Numbered from the stretch's first letter, positions 18,964 through 27,682 are shown. The stretch: 32,161 nt of DNA from an uncultured Bacteroidales bacterium (GCA_944321885.1 CALUNB010000031.1:1-32161); one strand, 5' to 3'. Made by a program: numbers and translations. Notes: generated by a model from the letters alone, not told the origin.

Positions 18964-19755
18964 CTATAAACAAAAATCTATTTCATTGTAAACAAACGAA
19001 ATATCATCCACCCACATGGTAGCAGCCCCGCCACCGGGAACCTTGTTGGTGGTAATGGTAGCCAGAACATAAGCCGGAACCTGCCCTTCGCAACCGCTCC
19101 GTTCAAAAGGCACGCTGTAACGGACCCAACCCGCATACGCTTGGTTCACAGGAACCGCCGCATAAGCGACCAACTTCCCGACATCCACGCCCGGATCCCG
19201 GAACCGACATTCCTCGTGAATCAAGACCTTGACCAATCCCTGGTCACGAGGGTTCTTCGGCTCGTACCTTACCCAGACCACCAAAGAATCCGGAAGCTTT
19301 CCCGAAGCGAAACGGCAATGGAACCGGGAATCCTCGCAATCCGTGTAGTTGAAATTTTCCGGGCTGTCCAGAACCGGCGAACCCACATGGACCCGCCCCG
19401 TGGTCAACACACCATTGGCATTGACACCCAAAATTTTGGTAGAATACAATTTGAGACAATACAACCCGTTGCTGCCCGGTCTCCCGCCCCTTTCGGCTTG
19501 AAGATGAAGCGAACGGCATTTCTCGAAGACCGGTTTGGCAAAATGGGCGTTCATGTATGAATTCCAACCCACAGGAATCAAGGAATCCGTTCCCTGATTC
19601 TTATAAGTCTCGAATCCCGGATTAGGCAATTGGAAAAAGGCCGCATTTCCCTGGGCCCGGCAGAATCCCATACCGGCCAAAACACAGAAAGGCAGGAGAC
19701 CGGAAAGGTCTCCCGTCCGTCTTTTCCTCAGGCTTTTCCTATGCAATATCCCCAT
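18964..19755 (-). CDS. Secreted PCMD-like carbohydrate-associated protein
   Basis: The 263-aa product has a basic N-terminus and a hydrophobic segment (LSGLLPFCVLAGMGFCRAQG), probably a signal peptide. NPGFETYKNQGTDSLIPVGWNSY, TGRVHVGSPVLDSPENFNYT (two separate stretches) and a C-terminal MWVDDISFVY fit the PCMD domain seen in many Bacteroidota surface proteins, a beta-sandwich thought to bind glycans. It lacks the N-terminal domains many PCMD proteins carry, and no catalytic residues are evident. The domain is known mainly from sequence, so function is inferred. It starts at ATG 19755; the repeat array lies upstream. Confidence 0.65.
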   Translation of the reverse strand: MGILHRKSLRKRRTGDLSGLLPFCVLAGMGFCRAQGNAAFFQLPNPGFETYKNQGTDSLIPVGWNSYMNAHFAKPVFEKCRSLHLQAERGGRPGSNGLYCLKLYSTKILGVNANGVLTTGRVHVGSPVLDSPENFNYTDCEDSRFHCRFASGKLPDSLVVWVRYEPKNPRDQGLVKVLIHEECRFRDPGVDVGKLVAYAAVPVNQAYAGWVRYSVPFERSGCEGQVPAYVLATITTNKVPGGGAATMWVDDISFVYNEIDFCL

Positions 19756-19812
19756 TTTTGTCTTTGCTTTCGGGCATCTTTATTCACGACACAAATATCA
19801 TGAACTCGCTCC

Positions 19813-20030
19813 GCTCGGTTCTCCGCCGAATGCAGAGCCAAGCTTGTTTGGCCTCTGCACTCGGCTTAATCGAAAGGTTCGCTTTCGCGCAGCTTTCTCC
19901 GCCTCGGCCATGCTCAAGCAAGCTTGGCATGGCGCTCGGCTTAATCGAAAGGTTCGCTTTCGCGCAGCTTTCTCCGCCTCGGCCATGCTCAAGCAAGCTT
20001 GGCATGGCGCTCGGCTTAATCGAAAGGTCC
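19813..20030 (+). repeat. Array of three REP-like units, 75-bp period
   Basis: The sequence TCGGCTTAATCGAAAGG recurs at 19861, 19936 and 20011. The second and third units carry the same hairpin as 1-150 (CATGCTCAAGC/GCTTGGCATG). The first has a different one, GCAGAGCCAA (19832-19841) pairing with TTGGCCTCTGC with a single bulge. The inter-hairpin spacer is CGCTTTCGCGCAGC here, where the 1-150 array has GGCTTCGCCGAAC. It sits between two minus-strand genes, the P-type ATPase gene upstream (ending at 20079) and the PCMD-like gene downstream (starting at 19755). Confidence 0.85.
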
Positions 20031-20078
20031 GTTTTCCAGAATCCAGCCGATTTTCCCAGAATCCAATCGGCGAGGCAC

Positions 20079-22733
20079 TTAACGTCCGGCCTTGCGGCGA
20101 TGGTACATGCGTTCGAAAATCTTCACGATTTCGCAAACCACCAGAGGTCCGAACGACAAAGCCACCGTCCACCACCACTGGGTCGCACTCAAAGGTACCA
20201 CATGGAACACGCCTTGCACCGCCGGAACCAGCAGCACGCCCAACATCAACAAGGCTACCACGCCCAAAGCCCCCCAAAGATATTTGTTGGAGAACAGGCC
20301 GCTGAAAGCCGGATGCCGCCCGCTGCGGATGGCAAATATCAACAATACTTGCGAAAAAGCCAAAACGGCGAAAGTCATGGTCTCGGCCGCATCAATCGAG
20401 GTTTGCAAGCCCACGAAATAGGCCCAGAGGGTAAAAGCGGCAATCAAAAGACCTTGGACACAGAGCCGGAAAGTAAACGGCTTGGTCATGATGCCCTGTT
20501 TGGGATCCAAAGGAGGCCGATCCATCACATCCTTCTCCGCCGGGTCCACGCTCAAGGCCAAAGCCGGAAGGCTGTCGGTCACCAAGTTGATCCAAAGGAT
20601 ATGTATCGGAAGGAGAGGCGTAGGCAGGTTGGCCAGCACGGCAATGAACAGCACCAGGATTTCGCCCAAATTGGTCGAAAGCATGAACTGTATCGCCTTG
20701 ACAATGTTGTTGTAAATCCTGCGTCCTTCCTGTACCGAAGAAACAATCGTGGCGAAGTTGTCATCGGCCAGCACCACGTCGGCCGCCTCTTTCGACACAT
20801 CCGTACCGGTAATCCCCATGGCCACCCCGATATTGGCCAGCTTCAAGGCCGGAGCGTCGTTGACCCCGTCACCTGTCATGGCCACAATCTGGCCGTTCTG
20901 CTGGAAAGCCTTCACAATCCGAACTTTATGTTCGGGCGAAACCCGTGCGAACACGGCAGCCTTCGGGGCGATTTCCTTCAACTCCGCCTCGCTCATCTTC
21001 TCCACTTCCGCCCCCGTCAGGGCCACATTGTCTTCGGCCATGATACCCAATGACTTGGCAATCGCCACCGCCGTCACTTTGTGGTCACCCGTAATCATGA
21101 CCGGCTTGATACCGGCCCGACGGCATTCGGCAACCGCCGCCTTGACTTCCACACGCGGCGGGTCGATCATCCCCACCATGCCCACAAAAATCAAGTCGTT
21201 TTCGAGGGTTTCCGGAGTCACTTCCGCGGGAAGCGTTTCCAAAGGTTTCCAAGCCATCGCCAAGACCCGCAAAGCCTCCCCGGCCATGCCGATATTGACC
21301 TCTTGCAAACGTTTCCTGTCGGCATCCGTCATCGGACGGATTTCCCCTTTTTCCTGAATCCGGCTGCAACAAGACAGGATTTCGTCCAAACCACCTTTTA
21401 CCGCTACACTCAAGGTCCCGCCCTGCTTAGACTGATGGACGGTCGCCATGCGCTTGCGTTCCGAATCGAAAGGAATTTCCGCCACCCTCGGTTTTTCGGC
21501 TTCCAAGGCTTCCTTGTCCACGCCTATCTTCAAACCCAAATCCAGCAAAGCCGTCTCGGTCGGGTCGCCGATTCCTTTAGGCTCCCCGCCTTCCCGGCTC
21601 AATTTACCGTCATTGGCCAAAACGGCAATCCGCATCAAGGCTTGTTCCGATTCTCCGCCGCTGGTACTCTCCATCCTCTGCCCGTCCACATACGTCCGGA
21701 CCACGGTCATCTTGTTCTGGGTCAGGGTACCGGTCTTGTCCGAACAAATCACCGAGGTGCTGCCCAAGGCTTCCACCGCCGGCATGTTCCGGACAATGGC
21801 ATGCTGCTTGGCCAGACGTTGCACGCCCACAGCCAACACAATCGTGGAAACGGCAGGCAAACCTTCCGGAATGGCAGCAGCAGCCAAGCTCACTGCCGTC
21901 ATGAACATGGCCAGGACTTCATGCCCGTAAATCAGGCCGACCACGAAAATCAAGACGCAGGCACCCAAAGCAATCAAAGCCAACATCTTGCCCAATTGGT
22001 CCAAACGCTGCTGCAAAGGGGTCTTCACATCCCCCACCGATTGTATCATCGTGGCAATCTTGCCCACTTCCGAACGGGTCCCGGTCGCTACCACGATACC
22101 TCTTCCACGCCCATAAGTAACACTGCAAGAAGCAAAAGCCATGTTATCGCGGTCGCCCACCGAAACTTCACCCTCAATCGGCTCGGTAAACTTCTCTTCC
22201 GGAACCGATTCCCCGGTCAGGGCCGCTTCCTGCACCTTCAGGTTCACCGCCTCGGTCAAACGCAAGTCGGCAGGAACCGAATCGCCGGTTTCCAGCTCCA
22301 CCACATCGCCCACGACCAGGTTGCGCGACTCGATGACTTGCAAACGCCCGTCGCGGAGCACCTTGCAATGGGGAGCGGACATCTTTTCCAAAGCATCCAG
22401 GGACCTTTCGGCCTTGGCTTCCTGGGCGACCCCGACAATGGCGTTCAAAATCACGATAGCCAAGATGATAATCGCGTCGGCAAAGCCCTCCCCGTTCATC
22501 GCGCCCACGATACCCGAAATGAGCGCCGCCACCAACAGCACGATGATCATGAAGCTCTTGAATTGTTCCAAAAACTTCACGAACAAGCTTTTGTGCTTCT
22601 TCTTTTCAAACTCGTTGAAGCCTTCGACCTTCAAACGGGCCTCGGCTTCCGCTGTGCTCAAACCCGTCTCCAGGTTCGTCTTGCACTGCTTCCCGGCTTC
22701 TTCCACGGGAAGCTGGTAGTAATTTATTGGCAT
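20079..22733 (-). CDS. P-type ATPase, type IIA (calcium-transporting type)
   Basis: The 884-aa product pumps a cation, most likely Ca2+, out of the cytoplasm at the cost of ATP. Motifs are all present: TGES (173-176, actuator), PEGLP (289-293, M4 ion site), DKTGTLT with the phosphorylated D332, KGGLDEIL in the nucleotide domain, TGDGVNDAPALK (hinge), and LWINLVTDSLPALALS in M6, which has the Asn and Asp expected for calcium pumps. The N-terminus begins with a cation-ATPase-N domain (YYQLPVEEAGKQCKTNLETG). About ten transmembrane helices are predicted. The length is normal for bacterial SERCA-like pumps. There is no partner gene beside it; specificity is by homology. Confidence 0.93.
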   Translation of the reverse strand: MPINYYQLPVEEAGKQCKTNLETGLSTAEAEARLKVEGFNEFEKKKHKSLFVKFLEQFKSFMIIVLLVAALISGIVGAMNGEGFADAIIILAIVILNAIVGVAQEAKAERSLDALEKMSAPHCKVLRDGRLQVIESRNLVVGDVVELETGDSVPADLRLTEAVNLKVQEAALTGESVPEEKFTEPIEGEVSVGDRDNMAFASCSVTYGRGRGIVVATGTRSEVGKIATMIQSVGDVKTPLQQRLDQLGKMLALIALGACVLIFVVGLIYGHEVLAMFMTAVSLAAAAIPEGLPAVSTIVLAVGVQRLAKQHAIVRNMPAVEALGSTSVICSDKTGTLTQNKMTVVRTYVDGQRMESTSGGESEQALMRIAVLANDGKLSREGGEPKGIGDPTETALLDLGLKIGVDKEALEAEKPRVAEIPFDSERKRMATVHQSKQGGTLSVAVKGGLDEILSCCSRIQEKGEIRPMTDADRKRLQEVNIGMAGEALRVLAMAWKPLETLPAEVTPETLENDLIFVGMVGMIDPPRVEVKAAVAECRRAGIKPVMITGDHKVTAVAIAKSLGIMAEDNVALTGAEVEKMSEAELKEIAPKAAVFARVSPEHKVRIVKAFQQNGQIVAMTGDGVNDAPALKLANIGVAMGITGTDVSKEAADVVLADDNFATIVSSVQEGRRIYNNIVKAIQFMLSTNLGEILVLFIAVLANLPTPLLPIHILWINLVTDSLPALALSVDPAEKDVMDRPPLDPKQGIMTKPFTFRLCVQGLLIAAFTLWAYFVGLQTSIDAAETMTFAVLAFSQVLLIFAIRSGRHPAFSGLFSNKYLWGALGVVALLMLGVLLVPAVQGVFHVVPLSATQWWWTVALSFGPLVVCEIVKIFERMYHRRKAGR

Positions 22734-22929
22734 TTTTTTGTGTTTTTACGAATCCCCTATGCCGACGAACGCTCCTGCAATTCGTTTTCGCGTCCCATCC
22801 GCAAACCTTCCCTCTGCCGGCACCCTAAGCGCTTCCGCAATCCGCATCCCCCATCTTTTCTCTCGAAAACGCTGCAAAATTCGGCAAGGGCTCACAAAAA
22901 ACCGTTATTTTTACGGCATAAAAAATATC

Positions 22930-22945
22930 GAAAAAGTACTTTTTC
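22930..22945. promoter_or_regulatory. 16-bp perfect palindrome before the AraC-type gene
   Basis: GAAAAAGTACTTTTTC is its own reverse complement and ends 9 bp before the ATG at 22955. A dimeric regulator could bind it, possibly in autoregulation. It could also be chance in an AT-rich leader. A small CCGT/ACGG hairpin lies just upstream. Confidence 0.35.
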
Positions 22946-22954
22946 TTCGGTCCC

Positions 22955-23866
22955 ATGGACACCAAACCTTACAAGCGGATACCCATCGAGGATTTGGAAA
23001 TCCTGAGCGACGCCCACCCCGTCAAGAATTTTTACATTTCCTTGGACAAATCCCCGTACTGGCAGAAGATCCACGGAGGCAGCAACACCTTCGTTTTCGA
23101 AGGTTTCCTCATCGCGTTTTATCCCCAAGGAAACCTTTCCGTCAAGATAAACGGCAGGCTCCACAAAATAGGACCCGGCACACTCATGATTTTGGTTCCC
23201 AACCAGCTTGTTGAAGACGAGGAAAAGCCGGAGAAGGCCATGGGACGCTACATAGCCACGACCTTGGACATGATTCTGGCATTTCCTTCCCCGCTCGACG
23301 TGGATTTCATCAACATGGCCCGCCGCCAGCCCACCTTGGGAATATCCGAGTCCGACATGACCCGCTTGCTTGATTACTACTCTTTTATCGAAAAACAATA
23401 CCAAAACGAGGGGAACCCCTTCCGTCAAGAAATCATCAAAGCCCTGTTCTACGCCCTTTTGCTTGAGATTTACCGGCTTTACCAGGAACATGCGGGGCAA
23501 AGGCCCCCCACCTTGCTCAGACAGGAAAAATTAGTGGATGATTTTTTCCTCTTGCTTTCACGCTATTTCCGGCAGGAACGCAGCGTGGCATTCTACGCCG
23601 ACAAAATGAACCGGACCCGGCGCTACCTTTCCTCGGCCATCAAGAAACTGACCGGACGTTCCATGCAGGAATGGATCAACGAAGTAGTGATCAGCGAAAT
23701 AAAGATACAGCTCATCACAACCGACCTCAGCGTGCTGCAAATTTCCGAAGGCCTCAACTTCCCCAATCCCTCGGCTTTCATCCAATTCTTTAAATTGCAC
23801 ACGGGAACCACGCCCCTCAAATTCAGGCAAAGCCAAGCCTTGCCCGGGGAAGCCGGGAGCCATTGA
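22955..23866 (+). CDS. AraC-family transcriptional regulator
   Basis: The 303-aa protein has an N-terminal cupin-like sensor half (about 20-185: GGSNTFVFEGFLIAF, LSVKINGRLHKIGPGTLMIL) and a C-terminal AraC/XylS DNA-binding domain (about 195-292). The second HTH reads LQISEGLNFPNPSAFIQFFKLHTGTTPLKFR (split by description), the AraC signature. The ligand is unknown. It diverges from the P-type ATPase gene, with 221 bp between them, and converges with the EFR1 gene, so either could be a target. A palindrome lies directly before its start. Confidence 0.92.
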   Translation: MDTKPYKRIPIEDLEILSDAHPVKNFYISLDKSPYWQKIHGGSNTFVFEGFLIAFYPQGNLSVKINGRLHKIGPGTLMILVPNQLVEDEEKPEKAMGRYIATTLDMILAFPSPLDVDFINMARRQPTLGISESDMTRLLDYYSFIEKQYQNEGNPFRQEIIKALFYALLLEIYRLYQEHAGQRPPTLLRQEKLVDDFFLLLSRYFRQERSVAFYADKMNRTRRYLSSAIKKLTGRSMQEWINEVVISEIKIQLITTDLSVLQISEGLNFPNPSAFIQFFKLHTGTTPLKFRQSQALPGEAGSH

Positions 23867-23922
23867 TTCAAAACCGTTGTCCTGCGACCCATTAAACCAC
23901 CCCCAACAGCCAGACAAGACGG

Positions 23923-24025
23923 AATTCCCCTTGTCCTCGATTTATCCAGCCTATCCACCAACCTCTTCTACCTGCCCGGGTTCCACCAATTCCCCTTACC
24001 CTCGATTTATCCAGCCTATCCACCA
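23923..24025. repeat. Pair of 38-bp direct repeats
   Basis: The segments 23923-23960 and 23988-24025 are identical at 36 of 38 positions (beginning AATTCCCCTT, ending CCAGCCTATCCACCA), 65 bp apart start to start. They lie between the convergent AraC and EFR1 genes. The function is unknown; a local duplication or iterated binding site is possible. Confidence 0.75.
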
Positions 24026-24062
24026 CTCATCCGGATTCATACCTCCGAACGTTTCTCTCGAA

Positions 24063-24992
24063 TCACCATTGGTTGTTCGCCAATTTGATGCTTGCCAAGG
24101 AAACATGTTCGTTGCGGTACCGGGCTTTGGGGTTCACCTCGCCCTGCCCGAAGAACTCGCCTTCTTTCCGGGCAAAGAGAATCGCCTTCTGCGGACAGTT
24201 CTGGATGCAGGCGAAACAATAGTCGCAATCCCCCTCGGTCTTCACTCCCGAAGAGGTCATTTCATAGTTCCCACGCGGGCATACACTTGTACAAATCCCA
24301 CAGCCCACACAATCCTCCGTCACCCGGAACTGGCTTTCGCTGCGCAAAAGGAAACCTTTCTCGGGATCCAGGCCCGTAGCCTGCATGAAACCGGCATGCT
24401 GCTCGCGCTCCAAATCGCTGACCGGCTCCACCCAATGGCGGTCCTGCGCCAAATCCCCCCGGATCCGTTCCACGTTTTCAGGGATATGCTTGTCGATTTT
24501 CATCTGCTCGTTCATGTCGAAATTGGGGAGCCAGTTATCGACCATGATCAACGTGCTTATATAATGGAAGGGCATTCCGATGCCGCGTGTGAACCCGTCC
24601 CAGATTTCCACGGCATTGCATTTGCGGTTGCCGTAAGTAAGGACTGCAAAGCGGTAGCCGGCCTTGAGCTTGGCTTTCTTCATGTATTCCCGGACCATGT
24701 TGGGCGGCATATGGCCGTAAATGGGATACACGATGCCGATTTCGTCGGCTTCCAACTCGTAACGGCCTTCCTTGACCAATTGGGGAATGCTCAGAAGGGT
24801 ATCTTCCGGGTCCGCCAACTCCCGGGCGATATGGAGGCAGTTCCCTGTGGCGGTAAAATACAGAATGATACGTTTTTTCTTACGGGAGCCACAAGAAGAG
24901 AGCGTGGACAGGCCCGTCGTGGCCACGGTGGCGCCCGCCACCAAAAAGCCCATCCGTTTGAGGGCTTCCCTCCGGCTTATTCCTTTTTCCAT
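24063..24992 (-). CDS. EFR1-type flavodoxin/ferredoxin fusion with Tat lipoprotein signal
   Basis: From ATG 24992 (a TTG start three codons earlier is less likely) the 309-aa product begins MEKGISRREALKRMGFLVAG, a twin-arginine signal (SRREALK), with a lipobox-like LSSC after the hydrophobic part. A flavodoxin-like domain follows (IILYFTATGNCLHIARELA, FMN phosphate loop; VYPIYGHMPPN). Near the C-terminus are two ferredoxin clusters: CVGCGICTSVCPRGN and CDYCFACIQNCPQKA. It should move electrons between FMN and two 4Fe-4S centres. EFR1 proteins are usually described as cytoplasmic, so the Tat-lipoprotein signal is unusual and implies an exported, membrane-anchored, cofactor-loaded protein. The partner is unknown. 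Confidence 0.85.
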   Translation of the reverse strand: MEKGISRREALKRMGFLVAGATVATTGLSTLSSCGSRKKKRIILYFTATGNCLHIARELADPEDTLLSIPQLVKEGRYELEADEIGIVYPIYGHMPPNMVREYMKKAKLKAGYRFAVLTYGNRKCNAVEIWDGFTRGIGMPFHYISTLIMVDNWLPNFDMNEQMKIDKHIPENVERIRGDLAQDRHWVEPVSDLEREQHAGFMQATGLDPEKGFLLRSESQFRVTEDCVGCGICTSVCPRGNYEMTSSGVKTEGDCDYCFACIQNCPQKAILFARKEGEFFGQGEVNPKARYRNEHVSLASIKLANNQW

Positions 24993-25416
24993 TCTATTCA
25001 AAAATTATCCAATCAACCATCCAAACAGCGCCCCGGACCGTCTTGCCCGAGGACGCAAAGACCAAAGCGGCGAACCGGGTTGGTCCGGAACCAATCTTTT
25101 CCCGCTTTTCCAGCGAGCCCAAAATAGCGCAAACCGAAGGTCCGGCCAAACCGTTTCGACCTGAGTTTGGCCGAGAATCGGCCTCATCTGCCAGCAACCA
25201 TGCCAGCCCAAGGCCGACTTGACCGGGGTTCCTGCCAAGCACCTCCTTTAATCGGCACAGGGGTCGGCCCCAGCCCTTTCCGGCATCCAAAAGTACGCAG
25301 GAAAGGCAACAAGGACCTACCCATATTACAGAAGCCCTATCCCAAAAAACTTGCCACATCCGGAAATATCCCGCCCCTGGCCGTCATCAATACCATTTAC
25401 TCGATGGGAATCGCTA
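24993..25416. other. Intergenic stretch without recognised features
   Basis: About 420 bp between the EFR1 start and the first rhuM-flanking repeat. Open frames of up to 120 codons cross it on the minus strand, but they have no signal, domain or plausible composition. It should contain the EFR1 promoter (minus strand); only a weak TAATTTTTG near 25008 resembles one. Confidence 0.4.
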
Positions 25417-25705
25417 AGAAGCTGTTTTAATTTATTTGTTTAGGCCATTGGGAGGGGATTTCGAGGGATTGGGGGCTTCCCGAAGACAGGCTGCGCCTCG
25501 GCAATGCAAACTCGAACATGCTCGGTTTGCATTGCGCTCGGCTTGCACTGCCTTTTGCCGCGTTTTTCAAAGGAGGATAGCCAAGCTATCGGACGTGAAA
25601 AACGCAAAAAAGAGCCGAAATAGCCCCCGATGGGCAAACAAAATCCTGAAACCGATCCCTGAAAATCCATTCTTTTCAGGATTGCAAGAAATTTAAACAG
25701 TTTCT
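25417..25705 (+). mobile_element. 206-bp family element, copy B, interrupted by a REP-like unit
   Basis: Same ends as copy A (AGAAGCTGTTT... and ...AAACAGTTTCT) and the same orientation. It is 83 bp longer because a REP-like unit sits after GAGGGATT near 25470. Copies A and C lack this insert. It lies 38 bp upstream of the rhuM start codon and may carry that gene's promoter. Confidence 0.8.
25483..25557 (+). repeat. REP-like hairpin unit inserted in copy B
   Basis: Box CCTCGGC at 25496-25502, hairpin GCAATGCAAAC (25501-25511) with GTTTGCATTGC (25525-25535), 11 perfect pairs, then GCTCGGCTT at 25536-25544. The flanks GGCTGCG and GCACTGCC resemble those of the unit at 27950-28010. The host element is uninterrupted in its two other copies, so this unit was inserted. 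Confidence 0.8.
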
Positions 25706-25743
25706 AAATTTGCGTTCAAAGCAATCCGTTAAAGGACATCCCC

Positions 25744-26754
25744 ATGGCAAAAGACCTACGATTCATGCTTTACAACATGCCTGACGAGGAAGGCAAGGTC
25801 CAAGTTGTCGTCAAGGACGAAACGATTTGGTGCAGCCAAAAGGCCATGGCACAGCTGTTCGGAGTTGGAATTCCGGCCATCAGCAAACATTTGAAGAATA
25901 TCTTTGAAGAAGGTGAACTTCAAAAAGAAGTGGTTGTTTCCAAAATGGAAATAACCACCCGTCATGGCGCCATAGACGATAAAACCCAAACCTCGCAAGT
26001 TGAATTCTATCATCTTGATGCCATTATTTCCGTCGGTTACCGGGTCAACTCGGCAAGGGCGACCCGTTTCCGCCAATGGGCGACCAAGATACTTAACGAA
26101 TACATTCGCAAAGGTTTCGTGCTGGATGACGAGAGGCTGAAACAAGGAACAGCTGTGTTCGGCAAGGATTATTTCCGCGAGTTGCTGGAAAGGGTGCGTT
26201 CCATCCGTGCGAGCGAACGCCGTATCTGGCAGCAAATCACGGACATTTACGCCGAATGCTGTACCGATTACGACCGCAATTCCCCCACGACGAAAGAGTT
26301 TTATGCCATGGTGCAAAACCGCTTCCACTATGCCATCACCGGGCAGACCGCTGCTGAAATCGTCTATACCAAGGCCGACCACACCCAGGAACACATGGGG
26401 TTGACCACATGGAAAAACGCTCCGGACGGACGGATACTCAAATCGGATGTGTCGATAGCGAAAAACTATCTCGATGAAAAACAAATCAGGCAATTGGAAC
26501 GAGCCGTGAGCGGGTATTTCGACTATATTGAAGATCTTATCGAACGCGAGAACACATTCAGCATGGAGCAATTCGCAGCAAGCATCAACGAGTTCCTTAC
26601 GTTCCGCCGCTATCAGATACTGCCCGACAAAGGACGTATCTCCGCCGCCCAAGCCCAAGCCAAGGCTGAAAACGAGTATGATGTTTTCAACCGCACACAG
26701 CGCATCGACTCCGACTTTGACAAAGAGGTGAGATCCATGTTAGGGGAACAATAA
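25744..26754 (+). CDS. rhuM: RhuM-family protein
   Basis: The 336-aa product is a full-length member of the virulence RhuM family. The family was named from Salmonella SPI-3 but is widespread and often lies in mobile or restriction-modification loci; its molecular role is not established. Typical stretches are IWCSQKAMAQLFGVGIPAIS (28-47, HTH-like), FYHLDAIISVGYRVNS, ATRFRQWATKILNEYIRKGF, and NRFHYAITGQTAAEIVYTKA, followed by a C-terminal DKGRISAAQAQAKAENEYDVF. No frameshift is seen. The gene is bracketed by inverted copies of a 206-bp element, the layout of a composite mobile unit. No hsdS/M/R genes are nearby. Confidence 0.92.
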   Translation: MAKDLRFMLYNMPDEEGKVQVVVKDETIWCSQKAMAQLFGVGIPAISKHLKNIFEEGELQKEVVVSKMEITTRHGAIDDKTQTSQVEFYHLDAIISVGYRVNSARATRFRQWATKILNEYIRKGFVLDDERLKQGTAVFGKDYFRELLERVRSIRASERRIWQQITDIYAECCTDYDRNSPTTKEFYAMVQNRFHYAITGQTAAEIVYTKADHTQEHMGLTTWKNAPDGRILKSDVSIAKNYLDEKQIRQLERAVSGYFDYIEDLIERENTFSMEQFAASINEFLTFRRYQILPDKGRISAAQAQAKAENEYDVFNRTQRIDSDFDKEVRSMLGEQ

Positions 26755-26775
26755 TTTGAGCAATAAACAGTTTTA

Positions 26776-27032
26776 AGAAGCTGTTTAAAATTGAGAAGCT
26801 GTTTAAAATTTCTTGCAATCCTGAAAAGACTGAATTTTCAGGGACCGGTTTCAGGATTTTGTTTGCCCATCGGGGACTATTTCGGGTCTTGCTTGCGTTT
26901 TTCACGTCAGATAGCTGGGCTATCCTCCTTTGAAAAACGCGGCGCCATCCCTCGAAATCCCCTCCCGATGGCCTAAACAAATAAATTTAAACAGCTTCTG
27001 ATGGCCTAAACAAATAAATTTAAACAGCTTCT
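26776..27032 (-). mobile_element. 206-bp family element, copy C, inverted, with duplicated ends
   Basis: The core 26794-26999 is exactly 206 bp and is the inverse of copy A. An extra 18-bp left end (26776-26793) and an extra 33-bp right end (27000-27032, a direct repeat of 26967-26999) enclose it. It begins 22 bp after the rhuM stop. The pattern fits a newer copy inserted into, or recombined with, an older one. Confidence 0.8.
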
Positions 27033-27085
27033 AAGTTACTCACATATACCTGTCAATCCATCGGATCCCACCCGGCCAAAAATCG

Positions 27086-27093
27086 TACATTTG
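27086..27093 (+). promoter_or_regulatory. Possible -7 element for the GNAT gene
   Basis: TACATTTG fits TAnnTTTG and lies 25 nt upstream of the ATG at 27119. No clear TTTG is at -33. Confidence 0.35.
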
Positions 27094-27118
27094 CCTCTTG
27101 CCTCAAATCCCCTGCCCC

Positions 27119-27682
27119 ATGAAACGGATGATTTTGGAAACGGACCGCTTGCAATTATTCGAAATGGAACTCGCGGACTTGCCCGCCTTGGCCGCTATCT
27201 TGCAAGACCCCAAGGTGATGTATGCCTACAACGGGGCTTTCAACGATGCAGAAACCCTTGCCTGGATGGAAAAACAGCGGCAACGCTACCAAGAATCCGG
27301 TTTGGGATTATGGGGCATGTTCCTCAAAGACACCCGGCAGATGATCGGGCAATGCGGCATCACGATGCAGGAATACCAAGACCGGCTGGTCCCGGAAATC
27401 GGATACCTGCTGGCCCGGAAATACTGGCACCAAGGATACGCCATCGAAGCGGCAAAAGCCTGCCGGGAATACGGGTTCCACACGCTGCACTTCGACAAAT
27501 TGTACTCCATCATCCGCGACACCAACCTCGCCTCCCAGAAAGTGGCTCTCCGCAACGGGATGCAGCCCGTCGGCACCCTTGTCAAACATTACCGGGGGGC
27601 CGTCATGCCGCACATTGTCTTCTGCACGGAACAAAAAAATCCTGAAACCGGCCAAGGGAACCCTCTCCCGTCTCAGGATTGA
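27119..27682 (+). CDS. GNAT-family N-acetyltransferase (RimJ/RimL-like)
   Basis: The 187-aa product begins ILETDRLQLFEMELADLPALAAIL, the usual opening of RimJ/RimL-type acetyltransferases. IGQCGITMQE forms the central strand, EIGYLLARKYWHQGYAIEAAKA holds the acetyl-CoA pyrophosphate loop (HQGYAIEA), and LYSIIRDTNLASQKVALRNGMQ is the typical C-terminal helix region. The substrate (protein N-terminus or small amine) is not predictable. The ATG at 27119 follows a -7-like TACATTTG. An earlier in-frame start at 27098 would add seven residues without similarity. It is a single gene. Confidence 0.9.
   Translation: MKRMILETDRLQLFEMELADLPALAAILQDPKVMYAYNGAFNDAETLAWMEKQRQRYQESGLGLWGMFLKDTRQMIGQCGITMQEYQDRLVPEIGYLLARKYWHQGYAIEAAKACREYGFHTLHFDKLYSIIRDTNLASQKVALRNGMQPVGTLVKHYRGAVMPHIVFCTEQKNPETGQGNPLPSQD

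Noticed and set aside
21081..23006. 641-codon plus-strand open frame opposite the P-type ATPase
   Set aside because: The ATPase motifs on the minus strand are complete. The plus-strand translation is His/Arg/Gln-rich with no recognisable domain.
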